In this document: piece after piece, positions 45,446 to 55,411 of the stretch
Layout: every line of letters begins with the position of its first letter
Numbering within the stretch: position 1 is the first letter of the stretch
DNA from: Cognatiyoonia koreensis
Lineage (GTDB): Bacteria > Pseudomonadota > Alphaproteobacteria > Rhodobacterales > Rhodobacteraceae
Assembly: GCF_900109295.1 (NCBI RefSeq)
Contig: NZ_FOIZ01000001.1
Span: 124,001 to 188,000, forward strand
DNA: 64,000 bases
Direction of reading: 5' to 3'
The notes under the pieces: generated by a model
The model's input: the letters and a program-made list of their open reading frames with translations, nothing else
Databases searched by the model: none
Told to the model about the DNA's origin: nothing
Position numbers and translations under genes: made by a program

Positions 45446-46137
45446 CGGGTGGACTTGGACCGGCAGAATGGGCAGCGATCTGGCTGTCCTTACGCGTGGC
45501 ACTGGTTGCCGTGATTTTCACGCTGCCGCTGGCGATCTGGGCGGCGCATGTGCTGGCACGCAAGGTGTTTGTCGGCAAGCAGCTTTTCAACGTCCTCATT
45601 CATCTGCCTTTGGTGTTGCCACCCGTCGTGACGGGTTACCTTTTGCTTGTCATTTTCGGGACGCAAGGCGCGGTTGGGGGCTGGCTGTCCACGACGCTTG
45701 GCCTGACACTTGCCTTTCGCTGGACCGGTGCGGCACTGGCCGCTGGGGTCATGGCCTTTCCGTTAATGGTGCGGGCCATGCGCCTTGGGTTCGAGGCCGT
45801 GGATAGCGGTTTGGAAGACGCGGCTGCGACGCTTGGCGCAAGCCGCTGGCGTGTGTTTCGCACCGTCACCCTGCCGCTGGTGTGGCCGGGCATCCTTGCA
45901 GGCGCGGTGCTTGGGTTTGCCAAGGCACTGGGTGAATTCGGGGCCACGATCACATTTGTGGCGGCAATTCCGGGGCAGACCCAAACAATTCCGTCGGCCA
46001 TCTACGGACTGTTGCAGGTGCCGGGGCAGGAACGGGGGGTGGTCAGCCTTGTCGTTGTCGCCATCGTGTTGTCGATGGGGGCATTGCTGGTATCGGAATG
46101 GCTGGCGCGCCGCGCAGTCCAGCGGGTTAATCGCTGA
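45442..46137 (+). CDS. modB: Molybdate ABC transporter permease
   Basis: The 231-residue permease has five or six hydrophobic helices and the EAA loop LEDAAATLGASRWRVFRTVTLP, followed by GAVLGFAKALGEFGATITFV, both typical for ModB. It overlaps modA by four bases and modC by one. Confidence 0.95.
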   Translation: MTGGLGPAEWAAIWLSLRVALVAVIFTLPLAIWAAHVLARKVFVGKQLFNVLIHLPLVLPPVVTGYLLLVIFGTQGAVGGWLSTTLGLTLAFRWTGAALAAGVMAFPLMVRAMRLGFEAVDSGLEDAAATLGASRWRVFRTVTLPLVWPGILAGAVLGFAKALGEFGATITFVAAIPGQTQTIPSAIYGLLQVPGQERGVVSLVVVAIVLSMGALLVSEWLARRAVQRVNR

Positions 46138-47204
46138 TGATCGAGGTTGATATTCAACACCGGCTTGGCGATTTCGCTTTGGATGCATCTTTCAGCACAC
46201 CTGTGGGCGTCACGGCCCTGTTCGGTCGGTCTGGCAGTGGAAAAACCAGTATTATAAATGCGATCGCGGGGCTTTTGCGTCCTGATCGCGGGCGGGTCAG
46301 CGTGAATGGCGCGGTGTTTTTCGATACGGACAAGGGCATCTGGCTGCCGCCGCACAAGCGCCGCGTCGGGTATGTGTTTCAGGACGCGCGGTTGTTTCCG
46401 CACCTGAGCGTGCACCAAAACCTGCGTTATGGAGGCCAACACGATGAAGCGCGCATCATCTGTCTTTTGGGTCTGCAAGGATTGCTGGAGCGACAGCCGA
46501 ACCGGTTGTCGGGCGGGGAGCGCCAGCGGGTTGCGTTGGGCCGCGCGTTGATGTGCGATCCGCAGCTTTTGCTGCTGGATGAACCGCTTGCCGCACTTGA
46601 TGGCCCGCGCAAGGCGGAAATCCTGCCGTACCTCGAAGCGTTGCGCGACACGGCAGAGATCCCGATCATATACGTCAGCCATGCCATCGCGGAAGTCGCG
46701 CGGCTTGGCACATCGCTGGCCGTGATCCGCAATGGCCGTGTCGCACGCGTCGGACCCTTGGAAGAGGTGATGGCCGATCCCGCGTCGTTGGCCCTTTTGG
46801 GGCGGGCTGATGCGGGCGCTGTTCTGACGGCTGTTGTCCAGCGCCATGATTCCGATGATGCGCTGACAGAGGTTGCATGCGCAGGTGGGACAGTTTTGCT
46901 GCAAGGCAAGATCGGGCAGGTTGGTGCGCGTTTGCGTCTGCGCGTTCCGGCGCAGGACATCATACTTTCGACGCAGGCCCCCGCCGGGCTAAGCGCGCTG
47001 AATGCCCTGCCGGTCGAAATTCTGGGCATCACAGAAGGGGATGGACCCGCACTCGCCGTTTCGCTGAAAGCGGGTGACGAAAGGCTTTTGGCGCAGATCA
47101 GCACGCGATCCGCCCGCGCAATGAACCTGTCTGTCGGGTCACAGGTCTACGCGATCTTCAAAGTCACGGCGGCAACCCCCGATTTTGGACAGGGAGAGTC
47201 GTGA
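46137..47204 (+). CDS. modC: Molybdate ABC transporter ATPase
   Basis: The 355-residue ATPase has Walker A FGRSGSGKTSIIN, signature LSGGERQRVALGRA, Walker B LLLLDEPLAALD and a C-terminal molybdate-sensing TOBE (MOP) domain from about residue 290 (LSALNALPVEILGITEGDG). The ModC-specific VGYVFQDARLFPHLSV is present. Its last codons overlap the GTG start of the next gene by four bases. Confidence 0.95.
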   Translation: MIEVDIQHRLGDFALDASFSTPVGVTALFGRSGSGKTSIINAIAGLLRPDRGRVSVNGAVFFDTDKGIWLPPHKRRVGYVFQDARLFPHLSVHQNLRYGGQHDEARIICLLGLQGLLERQPNRLSGGERQRVALGRALMCDPQLLLLDEPLAALDGPRKAEILPYLEALRDTAEIPIIYVSHAIAEVARLGTSLAVIRNGRVARVGPLEEVMADPASLALLGRADAGAVLTAVVQRHDSDDALTEVACAGGTVLLQGKIGQVGARLRLRVPAQDIILSTQAPAGLSALNALPVEILGITEGDGPALAVSLKAGDERLLAQISTRSARAMNLSVGSQVYAIFKVTAATPDFGQGES

Positions 47205-48109
47205 CACGGACGGTTGATTTTTACCTGCGTCCGCGCACGATCCGTCAGTTGACTGATGGCACGGGGCACCGGTTTTACAGTCGCGCCATGACTGCCTTTG
47301 AAAGTATCGGACTGCAGGTAAACTTGATCGATGACAGCAACGATATCCGCAAGGAATCGCTGTTCGCGCCGTGTTTCGCCCTGTTTGATCACAAGGTGCC
47401 GATCCACGATCTGTCACTGGATGTGCGCCGCACGGCCATCGGGCCGTTCTACCGGATGGAAAAGTCGCCGATCCGTGCAAAGTACCGGCTGGTGGATCGC
47501 CCGTTCTGCCCTGCGGACATCCCCGCGCAAAAGGCGCAAAGCTTCTTTCGCATATGGCAAAAACTGATCGTCAAACCAAAAACGACAGAGGCATCCGGCG
47601 TTGTTCTTGTCGCCCTGCAGGGGCAGCTATTGGCGCGCAGGTCGCAACAGGCCGTATCGCCTGTCGATATGATCCGCGCGACGATGGCACATGAAAAAGA
47701 CCGTCAGATCTGGCTGAAGTTACACCCCAAAGAAAGCTACAGCGTGGACGAATTGGCCGCGATTGCGCAGTTTGCCAGCGATCCGCGTGTCACCGTATTT
47801 GACGGCGATCTTGATACTGCGCTGCATGCCTGCGATTACATTGTGACGCAGAATTCTTCGGTTGTATTGCGGGGGCTGTTCTATCAGCGACCTGCCATTG
47901 TCTTTGCCGATTGCGAGTTTCATCACCCTTTCAAAAGTGTGCGCCGCGGCGTGCCCGTTGCCGCGGCATTTGACACGGTCATGACGGACCAGCCGGACTT
48001 TGCCGCATTCGCCTATTGGTATTTGCAACTGAACTGCATCAACACGTCGCGCGAATGGGTTGAGGAAATGATCCTGACCCAGTGTCGTGAATTCGGGTGG
48101 GATATCTGA
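47201..48109 (+). CDS. Capsule-polysaccharide-biosynthesis-like protein (KpsS/LipB type)
   Basis: The 302-residue product ends with the pattern DYIVTQNSSVVLRGLFYQRPAIVF followed by ADCEFHHPF, and contains WLKLHPKES; both recall the CMP-Kdo-using glycosyltransferases of capsule synthesis. It has no signal peptide. It starts with GTG 47201, overlapping the modC stop (GTGA), with the ribosome site GGGAGAGTC inside modC. A sugar-transfer gene coupled to a molybdate transporter is unexpected. waaA, also Kdo-dependent, is only 2.5 kb away but on the other strand. Family assignment is by motif only. Confidence 0.65.
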   Translation: MTRTVDFYLRPRTIRQLTDGTGHRFYSRAMTAFESIGLQVNLIDDSNDIRKESLFAPCFALFDHKVPIHDLSLDVRRTAIGPFYRMEKSPIRAKYRLVDRPFCPADIPAQKAQSFFRIWQKLIVKPKTTEASGVVLVALQGQLLARRSQQAVSPVDMIRATMAHEKDRQIWLKLHPKESYSVDELAAIAQFASDPRVTVFDGDLDTALHACDYIVTQNSSVVLRGLFYQRPAIVFADCEFHHPFKSVRRGVPVAAAFDTVMTDQPDFAAFAYWYLQLNCINTSREWVEEMILTQCREFGWDI

Positions 48110-48174
48110 AGTCCGCTTGAAAATGGAAGGGATGCGGTCCTAGATAGAGTGAAGATGGCAAAAGGCCCCCAGAC

Positions 48175-50418
48175 ATGTCCGAAACTGTCCGCCTTTCGAT
48201 ATCCGGCCTGTCCTGCGCATCCTGCGCGGGTCGTTCGGAACGTGCGATGGCGGCGCTGGCCGGCGTGGAAAGTGCGGCCGTAAATCTTGCCACGCACACA
48301 GCAATTGTCACGTACGCGCCAGATGCGGTAACCCCCGATGACATCGCTTCTGCCTCTGGCTCTGCCGGATATCCGGCAAAGGTTGAGGTTGATCTGAACG
48401 CGCTTGGCCAAGACAGCGAACAGGCGCAAGAGCAGGTAGAATTGTCCAAGGCGACGCTGCTTGCGGCGGTTCTGACGCTGCCTGTGTTCATTCTGGAAAT
48501 GGGTGGACATGTCATTCCCGGCTTTATGGGCCTGATCGACAATTCGATTGGTCACACAAACAGTTGGGCGATCCAGTTCATCCTGATTACTGCTGTCCTG
48601 ATCGGGCCGGGCGCGCGGTTTTTCCGCATCGGGGTACCCGCGCTGTTGCGCGGCGCGCCCGAGATGAATTCGCTGGTGGCGCTGGGCACCTTTGCCGCGT
48701 GGGCCTATTCGACGCTGGCCTTGTTCACGCCAGCGCTGTTCCCCGAAAACACGCGGGCTGTCTATTTCGAGTCTGCTGGTGTCATCACGACCCTGATCCT
48801 GCTGGGCCGCTGGCTGGAAGCGCGGGCCAAAGGGCGGACAGGCGCTGCGATCAAGCGTTTGATCGGGCTGCAGCCGCAAACCGCCTTGGTCGAAAGGGAC
48901 GGGGCGGTGAATGCCGTGCCGCTGGAGTCCGTCGTCATTGGTGACACGTTGCAATTGCGCCCGGGCGAACGGGTAGCTGTTGACGGAGAGGTGATTGAAG
49001 GCGCGTCCTTTATCGATGAATCGATGCTGACCGGCGAACCGGTGCCCGTGCAAAAAACGATCGGCGATGCGGTGGTCGGCGGCACGGTGAACGGCACCGG
49101 AGCGATCCGCTATCGTGCCACGGCAGTCGGCGGGCAGACAGTACTGGCGCAGATCGTGCGTATGGTTGCGGACGCGCAAGGGACCAAGCTGCCGGTGCAG
49201 GCGCTGGTTGACCGCGTCACGCGCGTGTTCGTACCCGTGGTCATGGCGCTTGCGGCGCTGACGGCAGCGGTTTGGCTTGTATTCGGTCCTGCACCTGCTG
49301 TGCCATTTGCCCTTGTTGCGGGCATTTCGGTTCTGATTATTGCCTGCCCCTGCGCGATGGGTCTTGCGACGCCGACGTCGATTATGGTCGGGATCGGCCG
49401 CGCGGCCGAGGCAGGCGTGCTGTTTCGCAAGGGTGACGCCTTGCAATCATTGCAGACTGTCGCTGTCGTCGCCTTTGACAAGACCGGCACGCTGACACGT
49501 GGCCGCCCGCAAATGACGACCTTTGCGGTCGCGCCGGAATTCGATGAAGCAGCGGTTCTGGCCGCCGTGGCGTCTGTGGAAAGCCGGTCCGAACATCCCA
49601 TTGCCGCAGCAATCGTGGCGGCGGCAGAGGCACGCGATCTGTCCATCCCCGAAGTGTCGGCCTTTAATTCGGTCACCGGTATGGGCGCGACTGCACAGGT
49701 TGGCGATGATGACGTCATTGTCGGGGCTGGGCGTTTCATGGCGGCGTCCGCTATCGCGCTTGGCCAATTGGAAGCCAAAGGTGCAGAGATCGCGGCAAAG
49801 GGTATTACCCCTGTCTACGCCGCAATTAACGGCAAGATCGCGGCAGTGATCGGGGTGTCTGATCCGGTCAAGCCAAGTTCTGCCGCGACGGTTGCGGGAC
49901 TGCACGCGCAGGGGATCAAGGTCGCGATGATCACCGGCGATCACCACGCCACGGCAGAGGCTATCGCGTCGTCGCTTGGCATCGATCACGTGGTTGCGGA
50001 CGTCCTGCCAGACGGCAAGGTTGCCGCAATCGAAGGCCTGCGTGCCCAATACGGGCCTGTCGCCTTTGTTGGTGACGGTATCAATGATGCTCCGGCGTTG
50101 GCGACCGCCGATGTGGGTATCGCGGTGGGCAGCGGCACGGACGTTGCCATCGAAGCTGCTGATGTCGTTCTGTCAGGCCATGATCTGGAGACGGTGCAAA
50201 AGGCTTTTGTCATCAGCCGCAAGACGATGCGCAACATCCGCCAGAATCTGTTTTGGGCGTTTGCCTACAATGCGGCATTGATACCTGTCGCCGCCGGCGT
50301 GCTTTATCCGGTGAACGGTATGCTGCTCTCGCCGATGCTGGCTGCCGGTGCGATGGCGCTTAGCTCTGTGTTTGTGGTGTCCAACGCGTTGCGTCTGCGC
50401 AGGGTTGCACTGACCTAG
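48175..50418 (+). CDS. copA: Copper-translocating P-type ATPase (P1B)
   Basis: The 747-residue pump has one N-terminal heavy-metal domain with Cys14-Ala-Ser-Cys17, eight expected helices, the ion-path motif [15 protein letters not shown], phosphorylation site [10 protein letters not shown], the TGE loop [10 protein letters not shown], and [14 protein letters not shown] with a single N-terminal HMA domain and the C-terminal [18 protein letters not shown] points to Cu(I) export. It begins 65 bp after the capsule-like gene. No copper regulator or chaperone gene is adjacent. Its TAG shares a CTAG with the convergent flavoprotein gene. Confidence 0.94.
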   Translation: MSETVRLSISGLSCASCAGRSERAMAALAGVESAAVNLATHTAIVTYAPDAVTPDDIASASGSAGYPAKVEVDLNALGQDSEQAQEQVELSKATLLAAVLTLPVFILEMGGHVIPGFMGLIDNSIGHTNSWAIQFILITAVLIGPGARFFRIGVPALLRGAPEMNSLVALGTFAAWAYSTLALFTPALFPENTRAVYFESAGVITTLILLGRWLEARAKGRTGAAIKRLIGLQPQTALVERDGAVNAVPLESVVIGDTLQLRPGERVAVDGEVIEGASFIDESMLTGEPVPVQKTIGDAVVGGTVNGTGAIRYRATAVGGQTVLAQIVRMVADAQGTKLPVQALVDRVTRVFVPVVMALAALTAAVWLVFGPAPAVPFALVAGISVLIIACPCAMGLATPTSIMVGIGRAAEAGVLFRKGDALQSLQTVAVVAFDKTGTLTRGRPQMTTFAVAPEFDEAAVLAAVASVESRSEHPIAAAIVAAAEARDLSIPEVSAFNSVTGMGATAQVGDDDVIVGAGRFMAASAIALGQLEAKGAEIAAKGITPVYAAINGKIAAVIGVSDPVKPSSAATVAGLHAQGIKVAMITGDHHATAEAIASSLGIDHVVADVLPDGKVAAIEGLRAQYGPVAFVGDGINDAPALATADVGIAVGSGTDVAIEAADVVLSGHDLETVQKAFVISRKTMRNIRQNLFWAFAYNAALIPVAAGVLYPVNGMLLSPMLAAGAMALSSVFVVSNALRLRRVALT

Positions 50419-52811
50419 CGGCTTGCTTCCGTATAAAGTGCTGGTTGGACCACCTCTGCTGGGACGCGCGTTCCCAGCACATCGATTTCCAGCTTTGTGC
50501 CTTGGTCCGTGTGATCGAGATCCACGAAAGCGTAGGCGATATTCTTGCCAACGCGATAGCCCCAGTGCCCCGATGTGACTGTCCCAATGACACGGTCCCC
50601 ATGCATCACAGATGCGCCGCCCCGTGCAGGTGCGGTGGTGCTGTCAATCACCATCGACACAAGCCGTTTTCGGGGCGCATGCGCGGCCAAGGCGGCTTTG
50701 CCAATGAACGCGGGCTTGTCCTTTTTTACGAACCGGTCGAGTCCGGTTTCAAAAGGGCTGAATTCCGTGAGGATATCCGCTTTCCAATGCAGATACCCCA
50801 TTTCCATCCGCATCGATTCAACGGCGTGCGCGCCGAACAGGGTCACATCGCCAGCGTTGCGGATTGCCAGATAGGCGGCGTAGAGCGACGCATTCGGTAT
50901 GTGCAGTTCGTATGCCAGCTCACCGCTGAAGCTGACGCGCATCACGGTCGCGGGGGCAATCCCGATGAAGCATTCACGCACCGACAACCACGGAAACGCC
51001 GCGTCGGACCAATCGGCGCGGCTGACCTTTTGCAGAATGTCGCGCGCTTTTGGTCCGGCCAGAACAAGGATCGTCTGATCATCGGTGAGCGTGCGTATTT
51101 GCACGTCTTCGTCGTCGTGCACGTGATGCGCAAGCCAGTCGCGGTCGTGGTATTCCGATGCTGCCGCCGACCCGTACCAGACGCGGTCCGGTCCGCGATC
51201 GGATGCGGGGATGTTCGCGATGGTCGCTTCGGCCTTGAGCATGCCGTGATCGTTCAGCAGATAGGTCAGCCCAAGTCGGCCCGGCCTTTTGGGAAGATTG
51301 CCGCAGACCATGCGGTCAAGAAAGCTGTGCACATCCTTGCCGGTCAGTTCGATACGATTGAAGCCGTTGACCTCTGCCAGACCGCAGCCGGATTGCACGG
51401 CTGCAACCTCGGCCCCCACGAGATCGAAGGTTTCATCGAAACGGAATGACGGGGTGGGGTGGACTTCGCCAAAATACTCTGCCCGTTCCCATCCGTTGAC
51501 GATGGTGAATTGCGCGCCTTCAGCAGCAAGGATGGGGGTAAGCGGCGTGGTTTTTGCCATACGCCCTGCCGGGCGGTGTTCGTTCGGAAAATGAAAGCGG
51601 AATTCGTTCTGGTAATCCTCGATCGCTTTCAATGCTGTCAGTTCGGTCGTGGCATGCCCGGTAAAGCGGCGCGGGTCGATGCACCAGGTGTCATAGCACG
51701 CCTCGCCGTGGACGATCTGTTGGGCCAGCAACCAGCCATGCCCGCCGCCTTCGCCAAGCCCCGCCCGCAACCCGATAATGCAAAAGGCGTTGCGTTTTCC
51801 CGGGATCGGTCCGACCAGCGGGGCCCCGTCGATGGTGTACGTGATGGGCCCGTTTACGACGGTGTGGATTCCAACCTCTGCCAGGGCGGGCATGCGCGCG
51901 AAGGCACCTTCCAGCACGTCGGTGATGCGGTCCAGATCATCGGGGCAGAGGGCATTGACGAAATGCGGATCGATCCCGTCCATGCCCCAGGTTTTGCAGT
52001 CCTGTTCATAGAACCCGACCAGCAGGCCGTTCTTATCTTGCCGGCAATAATAATCGCTGATCGGACAGCGCAGCAGGGGCATGCGATGACCGGCCTCTGC
52101 AATGGCAGGGATATCTTCGGTCACGAAATACTGGTGTTCCATCGACGTGACGGGGTGTTGGACGCCCATCATCGCGCCCACCTCGTTGAAGCGGTATCCG
52201 CAGGCGTTGACGACGATTTCGCAGTCGATATCGCCGTGGGCGGTGTGAACTGTCCAGCTGTGATCCTTTTTCTGGGTCAGACCAGTGACGGGCGTGTTGC
52301 GATAGACCTCGGCACCGGCCTGACGGGCGCGCCGTGCCAAAGCTGCGCAAAGCTGGGCCGGGTCGATGTCCCCGTCGTTACCATCCCACAAGCCGCCGAT
52401 GAGGTTATCGGTCGAAATCAGCGGGTGGCGGCGGGCACATTCGGCAGCGTCGATCACCTCGAATTCGACGCCCATGCCCCGTGCCATGGATGCAAAGTGA
52501 CGATAGCCGTCCATCTGCGCCTGCGTGTTGGCAAGCCGGATGCCGCCGTCACCATGGTTGTATTTGACCGGGTATTCCGGATCGTCACGAAGGTCCTTGT
52601 AAAGCGCGATGGAATGGCTCTTGAGGCCAACCATCGTCTGGTTCATCCCGAAATTCGTCACCTGTGCTGCGGAATGCCACGTTGTTCCGGAGGTCAGTTC
52701 ATTGCGTTCCAAAAGGACGACATCGCTCCAGCCTTCCTGCGTCAGGTGATAAAGCGTCGAGCAACCGGCGATACCGCCACCGATGACGACAACGCGCGTC
52801 TGGGATTTCAT
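50415..52811 (-). CDS. DAO/GcvT flavoprotein of the dimethylglycine/sarcosine dehydrogenase family
   Basis: The 798-residue protein has an N-terminal FAD-binding oxidoreductase domain ([31 protein letters not shown] with the His used for covalent FAD in relatives), an FAO middle domain, and from about residue 430 a GcvT-like tetrahydrofolate domain ([36 protein letters not shown]). Such enzymes oxidatively remove N-methyl groups and hand the C1 unit to tetrahydrofolate. ATG 52811 has the strong ribosome site AAGGAGACTAGCGAC. It is divergent from an MttB homologue, suggesting successive demethylation of one substrate. Confidence 0.93.
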   Translation of the reverse strand: MKSQTRVVVIGGGIAGCSTLYHLTQEGWSDVVLLERNELTSGTTWHSAAQVTNFGMNQTMVGLKSHSIALYKDLRDDPEYPVKYNHGDGGIRLANTQAQMDGYRHFASMARGMGVEFEVIDAAECARRHPLISTDNLIGGLWDGNDGDIDPAQLCAALARRARQAGAEVYRNTPVTGLTQKKDHSWTVHTAHGDIDCEIVVNACGYRFNEVGAMMGVQHPVTSMEHQYFVTEDIPAIAEAGHRMPLLRCPISDYYCRQDKNGLLVGFYEQDCKTWGMDGIDPHFVNALCPDDLDRITDVLEGAFARMPALAEVGIHTVVNGPITYTIDGAPLVGPIPGKRNAFCIIGLRAGLGEGGGHGWLLAQQIVHGEACYDTWCIDPRRFTGHATTELTALKAIEDYQNEFRFHFPNEHRPAGRMAKTTPLTPILAAEGAQFTIVNGWERAEYFGEVHPTPSFRFDETFDLVGAEVAAVQSGCGLAEVNGFNRIELTGKDVHSFLDRMVCGNLPKRPGRLGLTYLLNDHGMLKAEATIANIPASDRGPDRVWYGSAAASEYHDRDWLAHHVHDDEDVQIRTLTDDQTILVLAGPKARDILQKVSRADWSDAAFPWLSVRECFIGIAPATVMRVSFSGELAYELHIPNASLYAAYLAIRNAGDVTLFGAHAVESMRMEMGYLHWKADILTEFSPFETGLDRFVKKDKPAFIGKAALAAHAPRKRLVSMVIDSTTAPARGGASVMHGDRVIGTVTSGHWGYRVGKNIAYAFVDLDHTDQGTKLEIDVLGTRVPAEVVQPALYTEASR

Positions 52812-52907
52812 GTCGCTAGTCTCCTTGCCATCCGATGAGTGGAGCGGTTTTTTTGCGGCATCGTCAACCGTCCTGCGTGGACTTTGCATTTCCCACACGG
52901 TCCGTTC

Positions 52908-52923
52908 GCTATTTTCGAATAGC
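52908..52923. promoter_or_regulatory. Palindrome in the divergent flavoprotein/mttB region
   Basis: GCTATTTTCGAATAGC has perfect 6-bp arms (GCTATT and AATAGC) around TTCG. It sits in the 159-bp region between the two divergent genes and could be an operator for both. The regulator is unknown; the nearest, the GntR protein at 56529, is not adjacent. Confidence 0.4.
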
Positions 52924-52970
52924 TGTTTGTTTTGATTGCAAAGACCGGCGGCGCGGTTTCCACTTTGACC

Positions 52971-54512
52971 ATGAAAAAAACCGCGACGACTGAAGATACC
53001 CAGCGACCGCCGCGTTCAGGACGCAAGGCACGGCTGGTCAAGCACGCGCTGCCCCCAGCAATCAACCCGGCACCGCCGGGGCAGGTTGGGGGCATGTATC
53101 GCCCGCTGACAGAGCCGGATTTGCAGTCGATCTATGACACGGCGCTACGTCTGCTGTCCGATCTGGGTATGGGCGAGGTGCCAGACCGGCTTGCGGCCGA
53201 TCTGGTGGCTGCGGGCGCACAGACACGTCCGGATGGCCGTTTGCAGATGCCTCGCGCCATGGTCGAGGACGCCATCGCCAAAAGCGCCAAGCGTTTCACC
53301 CTGCACGGGCGCGATCCTGACCGTTCGATCGAGGTTGGCGGCGATCGGGTCTATTTCGGAACCGGTGGCGCGGCAGTACAGACACTTGATCTGGACAGCG
53401 GGCTTTACCGCCCGGCCACACTGCGGGATCTGCATGACTTCACGCGTCTACAGGATACGCTGGATAATGTGGCCTGGTTCACGCGCTGTTGTATCGCGAC
53501 GGACGTGGCGGACAGTTTCGATCTGGATGTGAACACTGCCTACGCCCTGATGTGTAACACGACCAAGCCGGTTGCCACCGCATTCACCGTGGCGGACCAC
53601 GTCGCCCCGATTGTCGATCTGTTCGATATCGCTGCCGGGGGCGCGGGCGCTTTTGCCAAGCGTCCGTTCGTCAAGGCGCATATCAGCCCTGTCATTTCGC
53701 CGATGCGCTTTGGCGCGGATGCCGTTGATGTGGTTTATGAATGCATTGCGCACAACATCCCCATGTCCTGCATCACGGCAGCACAGGCGGGTGCGACAGC
53801 GCCGGCGACCCTTGCCGGGTTTCTGGCGCAGTCGCTGGCTGAAACACTTGCGAGCCTTGTCATGGTCAACGTGATCTCGCCCGGATATCCGATGGTCTTT
53901 TCCAATTGGCCGCTGGTCATCGATCTGCGTAGCGGTGCCTTTGCGGGCGGAGGCGGTGAAACGGCCTTGCTGAACGCGGCCTCTGCGCAGTTGTCCAACT
54001 GGATCGGCCTGCCGTCCGGTGTGGCCTGTTCCATGACCGATGCAAAGGCGATTGATGCGCAATATGGCATCGAAAAAGGCATGACCAGCCTTGCGGCAGC
54101 TCTTGCGGGCGGCAATCTGATCTATGAAAGTTCCGGCATGACCGCCGCCCTGCTAGGCGTCAGTTTCGAGGCCTTCATTCTGGATGACGAAATGCACGCC
54201 ATGACCTATCGCACCTTGCGCGGCGTCGAGGTGAATGACGACAACCTGGGTTTCGAGGCCATCTGCACAGCGGTTCTGGGTGCTGGCCATTTCCTTGGCG
54301 AAGCCCATACATTCGCGGCGATGGAACGCGATTATCACTATCCGCGCCTTGCCGATCGCGCACAGCCCCGCACCTGGGCCGAAGACGGTGCACGCACTGC
54401 ATGGGACAGGGCGAGGGACAAGGCGCGCGATGTGTTGGCCACCCATCATCCGCAATACCTGACCGCGGCGCAAGATCGTGCTATCCGCGACCGTTTCCGG
54501 ATTCTGACATGA
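52971..54512 (+). CDS. MttB-family (non-pyrrolysine) methyltransferase
   Basis: The 513-residue protein matches the trimethylamine methyltransferase MttB superfamily (GMYRPLTEPDLQSIYDTALRLLSDLGM near the start; GVEVNDDNLGFEAICTAVLGAGHFLGEAHT near the end). The frame is continuous, with no internal TAG in the usual pyrrolysine place, so it belongs to the MtgB-like branch whose known members demethylate glycine betaine, proline betaine or carnitine via a corrinoid protein. No corrinoid protein is encoded nearby. The start is uncertain: ATG 52971 is used although its ribosome site is poor, and a TTG at 52932 is in frame. It overlaps the ROK kinase by four bases. Confidence 0.88.
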   Translation: MKKTATTEDTQRPPRSGRKARLVKHALPPAINPAPPGQVGGMYRPLTEPDLQSIYDTALRLLSDLGMGEVPDRLAADLVAAGAQTRPDGRLQMPRAMVEDAIAKSAKRFTLHGRDPDRSIEVGGDRVYFGTGGAAVQTLDLDSGLYRPATLRDLHDFTRLQDTLDNVAWFTRCCIATDVADSFDLDVNTAYALMCNTTKPVATAFTVADHVAPIVDLFDIAAGGAGAFAKRPFVKAHISPVISPMRFGADAVDVVYECIAHNIPMSCITAAQAGATAPATLAGFLAQSLAETLASLVMVNVISPGYPMVFSNWPLVIDLRSGAFAGGGGETALLNAASAQLSNWIGLPSGVACSMTDAKAIDAQYGIEKGMTSLAAALAGGNLIYESSGMTAALLGVSFEAFILDDEMHAMTYRTLRGVEVNDDNLGFEAICTAVLGAGHFLGEAHTFAAMERDYHYPRLADRAQPRTWAEDGARTAWDRARDKARDVLATHHPQYLTAAQDRAIRDRFRILT

Positions 54513-55411
54513 CTTTCGCAATCGGCATCGACCTTGGCGGGAGCAAGATCGAAACGCAGGTTTTCGACAATAACTGGCAGGTTGTTGCAAAGCGGCGCGT
54601 CGCGACGCCGACCGCCTATGACGATCTGATCGCGATGCTTGCCGCAGAGATCGGTTGGGCGCGGGGCATTGCCGGCGCGGACTGCCCAGTCGGCATTGGG
54701 TCTGCAGGTCTGATCAACCGGGCGACAGGTCTGGCCTTGGCCGCGAACTTGCCGATCACGGGCAAGGCGTTTCCGGCCGATATCGCACGGTCGATTGGAA
54801 GCCCCGTTCATGTCCTGAATGATTGCCGCACGCTTGCCTTATCCGAAGCCATCTTTGGCGCAGGACATGGCCACCGGAGCGTTGCGGCCATTGTCATGGG
54901 GACGGGGGTGAGCAGTGGTCTTGTCATCAACGGTGATCTGGTGGACGGCCCGACCGGCACGGGGGGCGAAATCGGCCATACCTCTGCCCCGGCGCATCTG
55001 GTCCAGCAATATGGTTTGTCGTTGGAACCGTGCAACTGCGGGCGCACGGGATGTATCGAGCAGTTCGTCGCTGGTCCGGGGATGGCGCGATTGGCGCTTG
55101 CACTGACTGGTCATGCTGCAGATCCTGTGGTTATCGCCAGCGACCGCGAGGGGGTTTTCGCGCCAGCTTGGCAAGCATGGAATGCTTTTGCCGGCGATCT
55201 GATCTGCAACCTCGTGCTGACCGTTGATCCCGATGTCATCGTTTTGGGCGGCGGGTTGAGCCGGATCGCTGGAGTCACCGAAAGCCTGTCGCTGGCGGCG
55301 CAAGCTGCCCAGATCGGTGAATTTGCGATCCCGCCTATCGTTCTCGCCGCCGGAGGAGAGACAAGTGGCGCGCGCGGGGCGGCTTATGCGGCGACGCGGT
55401 CCTTGGCATGA
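54509..55411 (+). CDS. ROK family sugar kinase
   Basis: The 300-residue kinase has the ROK ATP site IGIDLGGSKIETQVF, the catalytic Asp in LNDCRTLALSE, the phosphate loop IVMGTGVSSGLVING, the substrate histidine and Glu in GGEIGHTSA and the zinc knuckle CNCGRTGCIEQF. ROK kinases phosphorylate N-acetylglucosamine, N-acetylmannosamine, glucose or fructose. The next gene, nagA, overlaps by four bases, favouring an N-acetyl amino sugar. ATG 54509 lies in an ATGA overlap with the MttB gene. Confidence 0.92.
   Translation: MTFAIGIDLGGSKIETQVFDNNWQVVAKRRVATPTAYDDLIAMLAAEIGWARGIAGADCPVGIGSAGLINRATGLALAANLPITGKAFPADIARSIGSPVHVLNDCRTLALSEAIFGAGHGHRSVAAIVMGTGVSSGLVINGDLVDGPTGTGGEIGHTSAPAHLVQQYGLSLEPCNCGRTGCIEQFVAGPGMARLALALTGHAADPVVIASDREGVFAPAWQAWNAFAGDLICNLVLTVDPDVIVLGGGLSRIAGVTESLSLAAQAAQIGEFAIPPIVLAAGGETSGARGAAYAATRSLA

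Noticed and set aside
48117..48146. A CueR-type copper promoter before copA (TTGAAA, then GGAAGG...GGTCC, then TAGATA)
   Set aside because: The -35/-10 spacing of about 18 is too short for MerR-type promoters and the inner repeat is not a true inverted repeat, so I do not annotate it.
51459..52838. A 459-codon plus-strand frame opposite the DAO/GcvT flavoprotein, and similar long antisense frames at 401-1312, 18421-19767 and 23753-24184
   Set aside because: All lie opposite well-supported genes and have compositions typical of antisense reading (rich in Arg, His, Gly, Asp) with no recognisable domains.
52971..54512. The MttB homologue as a pyrrolysine-containing trimethylamine methyltransferase
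   Set aside because: The frame runs through without an internal TAG, and no pyl genes or methanogenic context exist.
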